A stretch of 64,000 bases of DNA, taken from Asanoa sp. WMMD1127 (GTDB lineage Bacteria > Actinomycetota > Actinomycetes > Mycobacteriales > Micromonosporaceae). Below, piece after piece: positions 36,815-46,068 of this stretch. Under the pieces are notes generated by a model, which saw only the letters and a list, made by a program, of their open reading frames with translations, had not been told where the DNA came from and did not search any database. Position numbers and translations under genes: made by a program. The stretch spans positions 1,550,001 through 1,614,000 of the forward strand of contig NZ_JARUBP010000001.1 of assembly GCF_029626225.1 (NCBI RefSeq). The letters are read 5' to 3'. The stretch's first letter is position 1. The number at the start of each line of letters is the position of its first letter.

Positions 36815-39800
36815 ATGCCTCGCCGTACCCCCATTGCTCTGTTCGTCGCCGTCCTGATGGCCGCGGCGACCGTCCTTGCCGCCACACCCGCCCAGGCCGC
36901 GACGTACGCGGTGCTGGTCTTCTCCAAGACGGCCGGCTTCCGACACGACTCGATCCCTGCCGGCATCACCGCCATCCAGCAGCTCGGCGCCGCCAACGAC
37001 TTCTCGGTGACCGCCACCGAGGACGCGGGCGCGTTCACCGACGCCAACCTCGCGCAGTACGACGCCGTGGTCTGGCTCTCCACCACCGGCGACGTGCTCG
37101 ACGGCAACCAGCAGGCGGCCTTCGAACGCTTCATCCGGGCGGGCGGCGGCTACGCCGGCGTGCATGCCGCGGCCGACACCGAGTACGACTGGGCGTGGTA
37201 CGGCAACCTCGTCGGCGCCTACTTCTCCTCGCACCCCGCCAACCAGACCGCGACCGTCAAGGTCGAGGACCCGGCGCACCCGTCGACCGCCGGCCTGCCG
37301 GCCCGCTGGAGCCGCCTCGACGAGCTCTACAACTACCGCACCAACCCCCGCGGCAGCGCGCACGTGCTGGCCAGCCTCGACGAGACCACCTACCAGCCGG
37401 GCGCCGGCGCGATGGGCGCCGACCACCCGATCGCCTGGTGCAAGACCTACGACGGCGGCCGTTCCTGGTACACGGGCCTCGGCCACACCATCGAGTCCTA
37501 CAGCGACGCCACCTTCCGCACCCATCTGCTGGGCGGGATCCAGACCGCGACCGGCGCGAAGCCCGCCGACTGCGGCGCCAGCCTGACGGCCAACTTCGAG
37601 AAGGTGGCACTCGACACCAACACGCAGAACCCGATGGAGCTGGCGGTCGCGCCGGACGGCCGCGTGTTCTACATCGAGCGCGACGGTCGCGTGCAAATCG
37701 TCAAGCCTGACACCCGGACCACGGTGACGGCCGGCACGATCCCGGTGTTCACCGGCAACGAGGACGGCCTGCTGGGCATCACGCTCGACCCAGGCTTCGC
37801 GACCAACCGCTGGCTTTACGTCTACTACGCGCCCAACAGCGGCGCCGCCCGCAACCAGCTCTCCCGCTTCACGGTCAACGGCGACAGCCTCGACCTGGCC
37901 AGCGAGCGGGTGGTGCTGCAGGTGCCGACGCAGCGCAACACGTGCTGCCACATGGGCGGCTCGATGACCTTCGACGCGGCCGGCAACCTCTACCTGGCGA
38001 CGGGCGACAACACCAATCCGTTCGAGTCGAGCGGCTACACCCCGATCGACGAGCGGGCCGGTCGCGCCGACTTCGACGCCCAGCGCACCTCGGGCAACAC
38101 CAACGATCTGCGCGGCAAGGTGCTGCGGATCAAGCCGACCACCGACGGCGGCTACACGGTGCCGAGCGGCAACCTGTTCGCGCCGAGCACCGCGCAGACC
38201 CGTCCGGAGATCTTCGCGATGGGCTTCCGCAACCCGTTCCGCATCGGGGTCGACAGCAAGACCAACACGTTGTACGTGGCCGACTACGGCCCCGACGCCG
38301 GCCAGGCGAGCGCCGAGCGGGGCCCGGGCAACACGGTCGAGTGGAACATCGTCGGGCAGGCCGGCAACTACGGCTGGCCGTACTGCGTGGGCAACAACTA
38401 CGCCTACCGGGACTACACGTTCCCGAGCGGCCCGAGCGGCGCCGCGTTCAACTGCGCCGCCCCGGTCAACAACTCGCCCAACAACACCGGCCTGACCAAC
38501 CTGCCACCGGCGGTCCCGGCGACGGTCGACTTCGACTACGACGGCAACCCGCGCTTCCCCGAGATCGGCGGCGGTGGAGCACCGATGGGCGGCCCGGTCT
38601 ACCGCTACAACGCCGCGAGCACCTCGACCCGCAAGTGGCCGGCCTACTACGACGGCAAGGCGCTGCTGGGCGAGTGGAACCAGTCGAAGATGTACACGAT
38701 GCAGGTGACGCCGGACGGGCGTTCCCTGGTCGACATCAACCAGCTGCTCACCGGCATGTCGGTGGTCCGGCCCATGGACATGGAGTTCGGCGCCGACGGC
38801 GCGCTCTACCTGATCGAGTGGGGCAGCGGTTTCGGCGGCAACAACGACAACTCGGGCGTCTACCGGGTCGACTACCGCTCCACCGACGTCGACCTCGCCC
38901 CGATCGCGGTCGCCGCGGGCCAGCCGACCAGCGGGGCGGCCCCGCTCACGGTGCAGTTCAGCAGCGCCGGCTCGCGGGACCCGGCCGGACAGCCGATCAC
39001 CTACGCGTGGGCCTTCGGTGACGGCGGCACCTCGACGGCGGCCAACCCGAGCCACACCTACACGGCGACCGGCACCTACACCGCCCAGCTGACTGTGCGG
39101 GATCCGGGTGGGAAGACCGCGGTCGCCAACGTGCCGATCGTCGTCGGCAACACCACGCCGACCGTGCGCCTCACCGCGCCGCCGGAGGGTGGCTTCTTCG
39201 ACTGGGGCAACACGGTCCCGTTCACCGTCAGCGTGACCGACCCCGAGGACGGCACGATCGCCTGCAATCGGGTCACCGTGCGCTACTCGCTCGGCCACGA
39301 CGAGCACGCCCACGAGCTGCAGCAGGTCAACGGCTGCTCGGGCAGCGTGCAGACGTCGCTGGCCACCGGGCACGGCACCGACGCCAACATCTTCGCGGTG
39401 CTGGAGGCGACCTATGTGGACAACGGCGGCCTGACCGGCCGGGCGATCATCGCGCTGCAGCCCAAGCGCAAGCAGGCCGAGTTCTTCACCGCGACCGGCC
39501 GGGTGGCCGGCGGCACCGGCGGCGGCGACCCCGGCGTGGTGCGCGAGGCGACCGGTGACAGCGCCGGCGGCTTCCAGAACATCGGCTTCATCGAAGACGG
39601 CGACTGGTGGTCGTTCGCGCCGACGAACCTCACCAACATCAACCAGATCCGGCTGCGCGGCGCGTCCGGGGCCACCGGCGGACGGGTCGAGATCCGGGCC
39701 GGGTCCGCGACCGGCACGCTGCTGGCCACGGCCACCATCCCGGCGACGGGCAACTGGCAGGGCTACACGGACGTCACGGTGAACGTGCCGGCCAACACCG

Positions 39801-41593
39801 CCACCCAGCCGCTGTTCTTCGTCGCCCGGCCGCCGACGGGCACCGCCAACGGCGGTGGGCTGTTCAACGTCAACTGGGTCGACTTCGTCGGCTCCGGCGT
39901 CGGCGGCACCCCGTCGAACCGGCCGCCGGTCGTGCAGACCCCGGGCGCCAACCCCACCAGCGGCACCGCCCCGCTGCAGGTCAGCTTCACCGGCAGCGCC
40001 AGCGATCCGGACGGCGACGCGCTGACCTACCGCTGGGACTTCGGTGACGGCGGCACGGCGACCACGGCCAACGCCGCGCACACCTATACGACGGCGGGCA
40101 GCTACACCGCCCGGCTCACGGTGACCGACGCCCGCGGCGCCAGCGCGTCCGGCCAGGTCGTGATCACGGTCAACGGCGGCCCGACCCCGGCGCTGTCGAC
40201 CAACGTCCACCTCTTCTACTACCCCTGGTACGGCAGCCCGGCCGTCAACGGCAGCTACCGGCACTGGCAGCAGGGCGGCCACAACCCGCCGAACGACATC
40301 GGCGCCGACTTCTACCCGACCCTCGGCGCCTACGACTCCGGCGATATCAGCGGTGCGGTCAACCAGCACATGCAGTGGGTACGCCGCTCCGGCGCCGGAG
40401 TGATCGTCTACAGCTGGTGGGGTCAGGGCTCCTACGAGGACACCCTCGTCACCCGGGTGATGGACGCCGCCGCGGCGGCCGGCGTCAAGGTGGCCTGGCA
40501 CCTCGAGCCCTACACCGGCCAGACGGCGGCGTCGACGGTCGCCGACATCAACTACATCAACAGCCGCTACGGCAGCCACCCGGCGTTCTACCGGTCGGCG
40601 GAGCACGGCAACAAGGCCGCGTTCTACGTCTTCAACAGCCTCAGCATCACCGACTGGGCCCCGCTGGACGCGGTGACCGGCAGCAACATCGTGCTGGCGC
40701 AGACGACCGATGTCTCCAAGATCGCCCACTTCAGCGGGCTCTACACGTACGACGTGATCGCCGGGGCGACGGCGCCGGGCTGGGAGAGCGCCGGGGAGTA
40801 CGCCAAGGCCAACAACCTGATCTGGTCGCCGTCGGTCGGCCCGGGCTACCTCGACGACCGCGCGGTGCCCGGCAACACGACGCCGACGTTGGCCCGCAAC
40901 AACGGGGCGACCTACGACCAGGAGTGGACCAACGCGCTCGACCCGACCAAGGGTGGCGTGCCGACCTGGGTGTCGATCACCTCGTTCAACGAATGGCACG
41001 AGGGCTCCACGATCGAGCCGGCCCGCAGCAGCCCGCCGGCGGGGTTCAACTACCAGACCTACAACGGCGCGTACGGCACCAGCGGGGCCGCGTCGGAGAC
41101 CGCCTACCTCGACCGCACCGCGTACTGGGCGCGCGAGTTCGAGGCCCGGCGCAACCCGACCCAGCCGACGGTCAACCTGGCGCTCAACAAGCCGGCCACG
41201 GCCGACAGCCAGTGTGCGGCCAACGAGGGCGCGGCCAAGGCGGTCAACGGCACGGTCAATGGTGGCAACAGCGACAAGTGGTGCTCGCTGGGTGGCACGA
41301 AGTGGTGGCAGGTCGACCTTTCCGCGAGCCCGTCGGTCGGGCGGATCGTGCTCCGGCACGCGGGGGCGGGTGGCGAGCAGGCGTCGTACAACACCCGCGA
41401 TTTCGATCTGCAGGTGAGCACCAACGGCACCTCGTGGACGACGGTCGCGCAGGTGCGCGGCAACACCGGCAACGTGTCGACGCACACCTTCACGGCCCGG
41501 GCGGCCCGCTACGTCCGGGTCAACGTCATCACTCCCACGCAGGACGGCAACCAGGCGGCGCGAATATACGAAGTGGAGGTTTACTCCTCATAG
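36815..41593 (+). CDS. Secreted multidomain protein: ThuA, sorbosone dehydrogenase-like, PKD, CBM6, PKD, GH99, CBM32
   Basis: 1592 residues from ATG 36815 (GAGGAG upstream), with a signal peptide ending AQAAT. About 30-245 is ThuA-like (YAVLVFSKTAGFRHDS, GGYAGVHAAADTEYDW). About 255-690 is a glucose/sorbosone-dehydrogenase beta-propeller (MELAVAPDGRVFYIERDG, DGLLGITLDPGF, MGFRNPFRIGVD). A PKD domain (about 695-780) and an Ig-like part follow, then a CBM6-like module (about 885-1030), a second PKD (about 1035-1120), and a GH99 endo-alpha-mannosidase/mannanase domain (about 1128-1450: FYYPWYGSP, WHLEPYTG). Glutamates 1393 and 1396 in FNEWHEGS match the family's ExxE catalytic pair. A CBM32/F5-8C domain ends it. 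A strong terminator follows at 41606. Confidence 0.88.
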   Translation: MPRRTPIALFVAVLMAAATVLAATPAQAATYAVLVFSKTAGFRHDSIPAGITAIQQLGAANDFSVTATEDAGAFTDANLAQYDAVVWLSTTGDVLDGNQQAAFERFIRAGGGYAGVHAAADTEYDWAWYGNLVGAYFSSHPANQTATVKVEDPAHPSTAGLPARWSRLDELYNYRTNPRGSAHVLASLDETTYQPGAGAMGADHPIAWCKTYDGGRSWYTGLGHTIESYSDATFRTHLLGGIQTATGAKPADCGASLTANFEKVALDTNTQNPMELAVAPDGRVFYIERDGRVQIVKPDTRTTVTAGTIPVFTGNEDGLLGITLDPGFATNRWLYVYYAPNSGAARNQLSRFTVNGDSLDLASERVVLQVPTQRNTCCHMGGSMTFDAAGNLYLATGDNTNPFESSGYTPIDERAGRADFDAQRTSGNTNDLRGKVLRIKPTTDGGYTVPSGNLFAPSTAQTRPEIFAMGFRNPFRIGVDSKTNTLYVADYGPDAGQASAERGPGNTVEWNIVGQAGNYGWPYCVGNNYAYRDYTFPSGPSGAAFNCAAPVNNSPNNTGLTNLPPAVPATVDFDYDGNPRFPEIGGGGAPMGGPVYRYNAASTSTRKWPAYYDGKALLGEWNQSKMYTMQVTPDGRSLVDINQLLTGMSVVRPMDMEFGADGALYLIEWGSGFGGNNDNSGVYRVDYRSTDVDLAPIAVAAGQPTSGAAPLTVQFSSAGSRDPAGQPITYAWAFGDGGTSTAANPSHTYTATGTYTAQLTVRDPGGKTAVANVPIVVGNTTPTVRLTAPPEGGFFDWGNTVPFTVSVTDPEDGTIACNRVTVRYSLGHDEHAHELQQVNGCSGSVQTSLATGHGTDANIFAVLEATYVDNGGLTGRAIIALQPKRKQAEFFTATGRVAGGTGGGDPGVVREATGDSAGGFQNIGFIEDGDWWSFAPTNLTNINQIRLRGASGATGGRVEIRAGSATGTLLATATIPATGNWQGYTDVTVNVPANTATQPLFFVARPPTGTANGGGLFNVNWVDFVGSGVGGTPSNRPPVVQTPGANPTSGTAPLQVSFTGSASDPDGDALTYRWDFGDGGTATTANAAHTYTTAGSYTARLTVTDARGASASGQVVITVNGGPTPALSTNVHLFYYPWYGSPAVNGSYRHWQQGGHNPPNDIGADFYPTLGAYDSGDISGAVNQHMQWVRRSGAGVIVYSWWGQGSYEDTLVTRVMDAAAAAGVKVAWHLEPYTGQTAASTVADINYINSRYGSHPAFYRSAEHGNKAAFYVFNSLSITDWAPLDAVTGSNIVLAQTTDVSKIAHFSGLYTYDVIAGATAPGWESAGEYAKANNLIWSPSVGPGYLDDRAVPGNTTPTLARNNGATYDQEWTNALDPTKGGVPTWVSITSFNEWHEGSTIEPARSSPPAGFNYQTYNGAYGTSGAASETAYLDRTAYWAREFEARRNPTQPTVNLALNKPATADSQCAANEGAAKAVNGTVNGGNSDKWCSLGGTKWWQVDLSASPSVGRIVLRHAGAGGEQASYNTRDFDLQVSTNGTSWTTVAQVRGNTGNVSTHTFTARAARYVRVNVITPTQDGNQAARIYEVEVYSS

Positions 41594-41605
41594 CGTTACG
41601 TTGAT

Positions 41606-41636
41606 TGAGGACCCGCGCTCGTCGTGCGGGTCCTCA
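41606..41636. terminator. Rho-independent-like terminator after the GH99 gene
   Basis: TGAGGACCCGC (41606-41616) pairs perfectly with GCGGGTCCTCA (41626-41636), an 11-bp stem with a 9-base loop, 13 bases after the stop codon. U-tract absent, as is common in actinobacteria. Confidence 0.8.
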
Positions 41637-41675
41637 GCCATTCCAGACTGCCCCCCGTGATCCGAGGAGCGGCCA

Positions 41676-43559
41676 GTGGCGATCGACGAGCGCGTCCGTG
41701 ACGACGAAGACCTGCTACCCGAGCTGGAAGCGGCCGGCTGGCTGCACCACAGCGCGTCGTTCGCGGAGACCAGCTTCTGGGCGGTCGCCCGGCGGCTGCC
41801 CGCGATCGTCCGTGAGGCGACCGCGCTGGCCTGGGCCGCCAACCGGCTCGACACCCTCGCCGCGATCGGCTTCAACATCGTGGCCGGCATCGCCACCACC
41901 TTCGGGCTGCTGGCCACCAGCACCGTGCTCACCGAGCTCTTCGCGGCCGGCCCGACGCCGGACCGGATCAGGGCCGCCCTGCCGGCCCTGGCCGCGGCCG
42001 CGATCGCCGTCTCGGCCCGCGGCGCGCTGACCATCGCGGCCGGTTGGGCGCAGGCCCGGATCGCCCCGCAGATCAACTACGAGGTCGAGCTGCGGCTCTT
42101 CGGCGCCACCACGGCGGTCGGGCTGGCGGCGTTCGACGACTCGGGCTTCGCCGAGGAGATGGACCGCGCCAAGGACCGCGGCATGCTCGAAGCGGCGTCG
42201 ATCGTTAACTCCAGTGTGGACCTGTTGACCGGTCTCGTGCGGGTGGCCGCCACCGCCGCCGCGATCGCCGTCATCGAGCCGATCCTGCTGCCCTGCCTGA
42301 TCGTCGCCGCCGTCCCGTCGGCCGTCACGGCCGTGCGGATGGCCCGCCGCGAATATCTCGCGATGCTCGCCTGGATCAGCCGCCGCCGGAAGATGTGGCT
42401 GCTGGGCAGCATCATGGCCAACCGGCACACCGCGGCCGAGGTGCGCAGCTACCAGATGCGCGACTTCCTGCTGGGCCGCTACTCGCGGATCATGCGCAAC
42501 CAGACGGCGGCCGAGATGCGGCTCGTCCGGGCCCAGACGGGCACCCGCACCGTCGGCGCCGCGGTCGGCGGCCTGGCCAGCCTCGCCCTCTACGGCCTGC
42601 TCGGCTGGCTGCTGGTGCACGGCGCCATCCCGCTGGCGGCGGCCGCCACCGCGCTGCTGGCCCTGCAGGCGGCGCAGATGGGCCTCAACACGGCGATCTA
42701 CGCGACCAACCGGCTCTACGAGGACGCGCTCTACTACGGCGACTTCCGGGCGTTCGTCGACAAGGCGTGGGCCCAGGCGCCCGAGCCCGGCGGGGAGCCG
42801 GTCACCGGGTTCGACGAGATCCGGCTCGACCGGGTCAGCCTGCGCTATCCCGACACCGACACGCCGGCCGTCGACGACGTCTCGCTGACCGTCCGCAAAG
42901 GACACGTGATCGCGCTGGTGGGCGAGAACGGGTCGGGCAAGTCGAGCCTGGCCAAGCTGCTGGCCGGTCTCTATCCGCCCACCGCCGGCACGATCACCTG
43001 GAACGGGGTCGACGCCGCCCGGCTCGACCCGGTCAGCCGGGCCGCCCACGTCGCGGTGATCACCCAGGACTGGTGGAAGTTCCCGTTCACGGCGCACCAG
43101 AACATCGCGGTCGGGCGCACGCACCGGGAGGCCGGCCCGACGATCGTCGACGCCGCGACCGCCGCGTCGGCCCACGAGATGATCGAGGAACTGCCCAACG
43201 GGTACGCGACGCTGCTGAACCGGCAGTTCAAGGACGGGCACGACCTGTCCGGCGGCCAGTGGCAGCGGCTGGTGGCGGCCCGCGGCTTCTATCGCGACGC
43301 CAGCCTGCTGATCTGCGACGAGCCGTCGTCGGCCCTGGACGCCCGGGCCGAGCACGCGATGTTCCAGCAGCTGCGCCGTCGCCCCGACCGGACGGTGGTG
43401 CTGATCACACACCGGCTGGCCAACGTGCGGCACGCCGACCAGATCTACGTGCTGCACCACGGGCGCATCGTGCAACACGGGACACACGACGAGTTGATCA
43501 CCGCTGGCGGCCTCTATCAGGAGCTTTTTCATCTTCAGGCGAGCGGCTATCTCGCTTAG
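41676..43559 (+). CDS. ABC transporter, fused permease and ATPase (exporter)
   Basis: 627 residues from GTG 41676 (CCGAGGAGC upstream). An N-terminal ABC transmembrane domain with about six helices (for example FNIVAGIATTFGLLATSTVL and LALYGLLGWLLVHGAIPL), then an ATPase: Walker A VGENGSGKSSLAKLL (about 413-427), Q-loop VITQDWWKFP, signature DLSGGQWQRL (about 523), Walker B LLICDEPSSALD and H-loop VVLITHRL. The EA-type coupling loop and the lone half-transporter layout suggest a homodimeric exporter of peptides, lipids or drugs. Starts 40 bases after the GH99 terminator. Confidence 0.9.
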   Translation: MAIDERVRDDEDLLPELEAAGWLHHSASFAETSFWAVARRLPAIVREATALAWAANRLDTLAAIGFNIVAGIATTFGLLATSTVLTELFAAGPTPDRIRAALPALAAAAIAVSARGALTIAAGWAQARIAPQINYEVELRLFGATTAVGLAAFDDSGFAEEMDRAKDRGMLEAASIVNSSVDLLTGLVRVAATAAAIAVIEPILLPCLIVAAVPSAVTAVRMARREYLAMLAWISRRRKMWLLGSIMANRHTAAEVRSYQMRDFLLGRYSRIMRNQTAAEMRLVRAQTGTRTVGAAVGGLASLALYGLLGWLLVHGAIPLAAAATALLALQAAQMGLNTAIYATNRLYEDALYYGDFRAFVDKAWAQAPEPGGEPVTGFDEIRLDRVSLRYPDTDTPAVDDVSLTVRKGHVIALVGENGSGKSSLAKLLAGLYPPTAGTITWNGVDAARLDPVSRAAHVAVITQDWWKFPFTAHQNIAVGRTHREAGPTIVDAATAASAHEMIEELPNGYATLLNRQFKDGHDLSGGQWQRLVAARGFYRDASLLICDEPSSALDARAEHAMFQQLRRRPDRTVVLITHRLANVRHADQIYVLHHGRIVQHGTHDELITAGGLYQELFHLQASGYLA

Positions 43560-43626
43560 CTGATCTTCAGCGAACCCACAGCGAGTCCGGATAATCTCGG
43601 TTGGTGGATGAAGGCAGTAGTACCGG

Positions 43627-43643
43627 GCCGGTCTCGCACCGGC
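43627..43643 (+). other. 5'-leader hairpin before the first CNNM gene
   Basis: GCCGGT (43627-43632) pairs with ACCGGC (43638-43643) around CTCGC, ten bases before ATG 43654. No Shine-Dalgarno is visible between hairpin and ATG, and TAATCT (43592-43597) may be a -10. It could be a regulatory leader or chance. Confidence 0.25.
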
Positions 43644-43653
43644 TTCCCCAGTC

Positions 43654-44994
43654 ATGTTGATCCTGGCGGGCCTCGCGCTCATCGTCGTGCTGACGTTGGC
43701 GACCGGCTTCTTCGTGGCCCAGGAGTTCGCTTACGTCGCCGTCGACCGCAACAAGCTGCGCGCCGAGGCCGAGGCGGGTGACGCCGCTGCCGAGCGCGCC
43801 TTGCGGGTGACCTCCCGACTCTCGTTCATGTTGTCCGGCGCTCAGCTCGGCATCACGGTCACCGCCCTGCTCGCCGGTTACTTCGCCGAGCCGTACCTCG
43901 GTGAAGGTCTCGCCGACGTGATCGGCCTGACCGGCGCCTCCGAGGCGCTCACCACCACTATCTCGGTGATCATCGCGCTGGTGGTCGCGACCGTCGTGCA
44001 GATGGTGGTCGGCGAGCTCGCGCCGAAGAACTTCGCGATCGCCAAGCCGGACACGCTGGCCCGGGCCCTGTCGCGGTCGACGCTCGCCTACATGACGATC
44101 GCCGGCCCGTTGATCAAGTTCTTCGACGCCACGTCCAACCGGCTGCTCCGCACGGTCGGCATCGAGCCGGTCGAGGAGCTGCCGCAGGGCGCCACCACCG
44201 AAGACCTCGACCGGATCATCGAGAGCTCCCGCCAGTCGGGTGTGCTCGACCCGGACACGTCGCGCCTGCTCGACCACGGCCTCGACTTCCGCACCCGGAC
44301 CGCCGGCGACGCCATGGTGCCGCGGGTCGACGTGGTGACGATCAACGCCGACGACCCGGCCGTACGCGTCGTCGAGCTGCTCGACACCGGTCACACCCGT
44401 TTCCCGGTGCTCGGCACCGCCGTCGACGACGTGCGCGGCATCGTCGCGGTCGCCGACGTGGTTGACGTGGAACCGGCCGACCGCGGCACGGTGACGGTCG
44501 GCTCGCTCGCCGCGCCCGCCGTGCTGGTGCCCGAGACGTTGCCGCTGCCCGCGGTGCTGGAACGGCTGCGCGCCGAGCACCGCCAGCTCGCCTGCGTGAT
44601 CGACGAGTACGGCGGTTTCGCCGGCGTGATCAGCCTCGAAGACGTCGCGGAGGAGCTGGTCGGCGAGATCCACGACGAGGATGACCTGCCGCAGCCGGCC
44701 GTCCGCCGCCGCTCCGACGGCGCCTGGTCGGTGCCGGGCCGTTGGCGGCTCGACGAGGTCGCCGAGGCGAGCGGCGTGGTGCTGCCGTCGGCGCCGACCT
44801 ACGACACGGTCTCCGGCCTGGTGCTGCAGGCCCTCGGCCGGGTGCCTCGACCGGGTGACGAGGTCGTGGTCGAGCTGCCGCCGGTGCTGACCGAGGACGC
44901 GGAACCCGTCTCGCCGGGCCGCGCCCGACTGCGGGTCGACTCCGTGCGCCGGCACGTGCCCGACGAGGTCTCGCTGCAGGTGGTGCCGGCATGA
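43654..44994 (+). CDS. CNNM/HlyC-CorC family membrane protein (DUF21-CBS-CorC)
   Basis: 446 residues. The DUF21 transmembrane domain has about four helices (LILAGLALIVVLTLATGFFVAQEFAYVAV, MLSGAQLGITVTALLAGYF, VVGELAPKNFAIAKP). A CBS pair follows (about 210-330: DAMVPRVDVVTINADD, VVDVEPADR), then the CorC_HlyC domain (about 350-445). Despite the hemolysin name, the family exports or senses Mg2+/Co2+. Its stop overlaps the start of the second paralogue (ATGA), so both are made together. Confidence 0.9.
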   Translation: MLILAGLALIVVLTLATGFFVAQEFAYVAVDRNKLRAEAEAGDAAAERALRVTSRLSFMLSGAQLGITVTALLAGYFAEPYLGEGLADVIGLTGASEALTTTISVIIALVVATVVQMVVGELAPKNFAIAKPDTLARALSRSTLAYMTIAGPLIKFFDATSNRLLRTVGIEPVEELPQGATTEDLDRIIESSRQSGVLDPDTSRLLDHGLDFRTRTAGDAMVPRVDVVTINADDPAVRVVELLDTGHTRFPVLGTAVDDVRGIVAVADVVDVEPADRGTVTVGSLAAPAVLVPETLPLPAVLERLRAEHRQLACVIDEYGGFAGVISLEDVAEELVGEIHDEDDLPQPAVRRRSDGAWSVPGRWRLDEVAEASGVVLPSAPTYDTVSGLVLQALGRVPRPGDEVVVELPPVLTEDAEPVSPGRARLRVDSVRRHVPDEVSLQVVPA

Positions 44995-46046
44995 GCACGA
45001 CCTGGGCCTTAATCATCTCGGTGTTGCTGCTGGTGGCCAACGGTTTCTTCGTGGCCGCGGAGTTCGCGCTGGTCGCGTCGAAGCGGCACCGGCTGGAGCA
45101 GGCCGCCGCCGCCGGCAACCGGTCGGCCCGCTCGGCCATCGCCGGCGTACGCGAGCTGTCGGTCATGCTGGCCGGCGCGCAGCTCGGCATCACCCTGTCG
45201 ACGCTGGGCCTCGGCGCGCTGGCCGAGCCGGCCTTCGACCACCTGCTGCACCCCGTGTTCGACGCGATCGGGTTGCCATCCGGGTTCTCGTACGTCCTCG
45301 CGTTCCTGCTCGCGATCGTGATCGTGAGTTTCCTGCACGTGGTCGTCGGCGAGATGGCGCCGAAGTCGTGGGCCATCAGCCATCCCGAACGGTCGGCGCT
45401 GCTGCTGGCCCGCCCGTTCCGCGCCTTCACCTGGGTGACCCGGCCCGCCCTGCTGGCGCTCAACCGGCTGGCCAACGCCATCCTGCGGCTGTTCCGCGTG
45501 CAGCCGCAGGACGAGCTCGCCCAGGTGCACGGCGCCGACGAGCTGCGGCTGCTGCTCCAGTCGTCGCGCGAGCACGGCACGATCGCGGCCGCCGAGCACG
45601 AGCTGCTGACGGCGATGCTGGCGGTGCAGAACACGACGGTGGCGCAGGTGATGACGCCGCTGGCGGAGGTCGTGTCGGTGCCACCGTCGGCGCCGGCCCG
45701 GGAGGTCGAGCTGACCAGCCGGAGTTCGGGCCGTTCCCGGCTCGCGGTGATCTCGGGTGACGGCGCGGTCCGGGGCTTCGTCCACGTGCGGGAGGCGGTG
45801 CGGGCGACCACGGCCGGCACGTCGATGACGGCGAGCGACCTGATGTCGTCACCGCTGACGCTGGGCGCGGCCCTGCCGGTGGCGGCGGCGGTCCGGATGA
45901 TGCGCGAACACCGGGCCCAGCTGGCCGTCGTCACCTCCGACGACGACGTCGTCGGCGTGGTGGGCCTGGAGGACATGCTCGAGGAGCTGATCGGGGAGTT
46001 CGACGACGAGACGGACCGCATCGTGAGCGCGGCGACCCGGCGCTGA
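44991..46046 (+). CDS. CNNM/HlyC family membrane protein, second paralogue, short form
   Basis: 351 residues. It has the same DUF21 domain (LLLVANGFFVAAEFALVASKRHRLEQ, MLAGAQLGITLSTLGLGAL, VVVGEMAPKSWAISHPERSA) and CBS pair (VMTPLAEVVSVPP, VVTSDDDVVGVVGLEDMLEELIGEF), but ends before a CorC_HlyC domain. The missing domain in this partner, and the overlapping ATGA start, suggest a hetero-oligomer of a long and a short CNNM subunit, a pairing common in actinobacteria. Confidence 0.9.
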   Translation: MSTTWALIISVLLLVANGFFVAAEFALVASKRHRLEQAAAAGNRSARSAIAGVRELSVMLAGAQLGITLSTLGLGALAEPAFDHLLHPVFDAIGLPSGFSYVLAFLLAIVIVSFLHVVVGEMAPKSWAISHPERSALLLARPFRAFTWVTRPALLALNRLANAILRLFRVQPQDELAQVHGADELRLLLQSSREHGTIAAAEHELLTAMLAVQNTTVAQVMTPLAEVVSVPPSAPAREVELTSRSSGRSRLAVISGDGAVRGFVHVREAVRATTAGTSMTASDLMSSPLTLGAALPVAAAVRMMREHRAQLAVVTSDDDVVGVVGLEDMLEELIGEFDDETDRIVSAATRR

Positions 46047-46068
46047 CCGGGCATCTATCGTCGTCAGG

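Noticed and set aside
36524-41485. Long open frame on the minus strand (over 1600 codons)
   Set aside because: It is the antisense shadow of the GH99 multidomain gene; the product is low-complexity Arg/Gly/Val-rich with no domain, a usual effect of about 70% GC and codon bias.
41715-43682. 655-codon minus-strand frame
   Set aside because: Antisense to the ABC exporter, with GC-biased filler composition.
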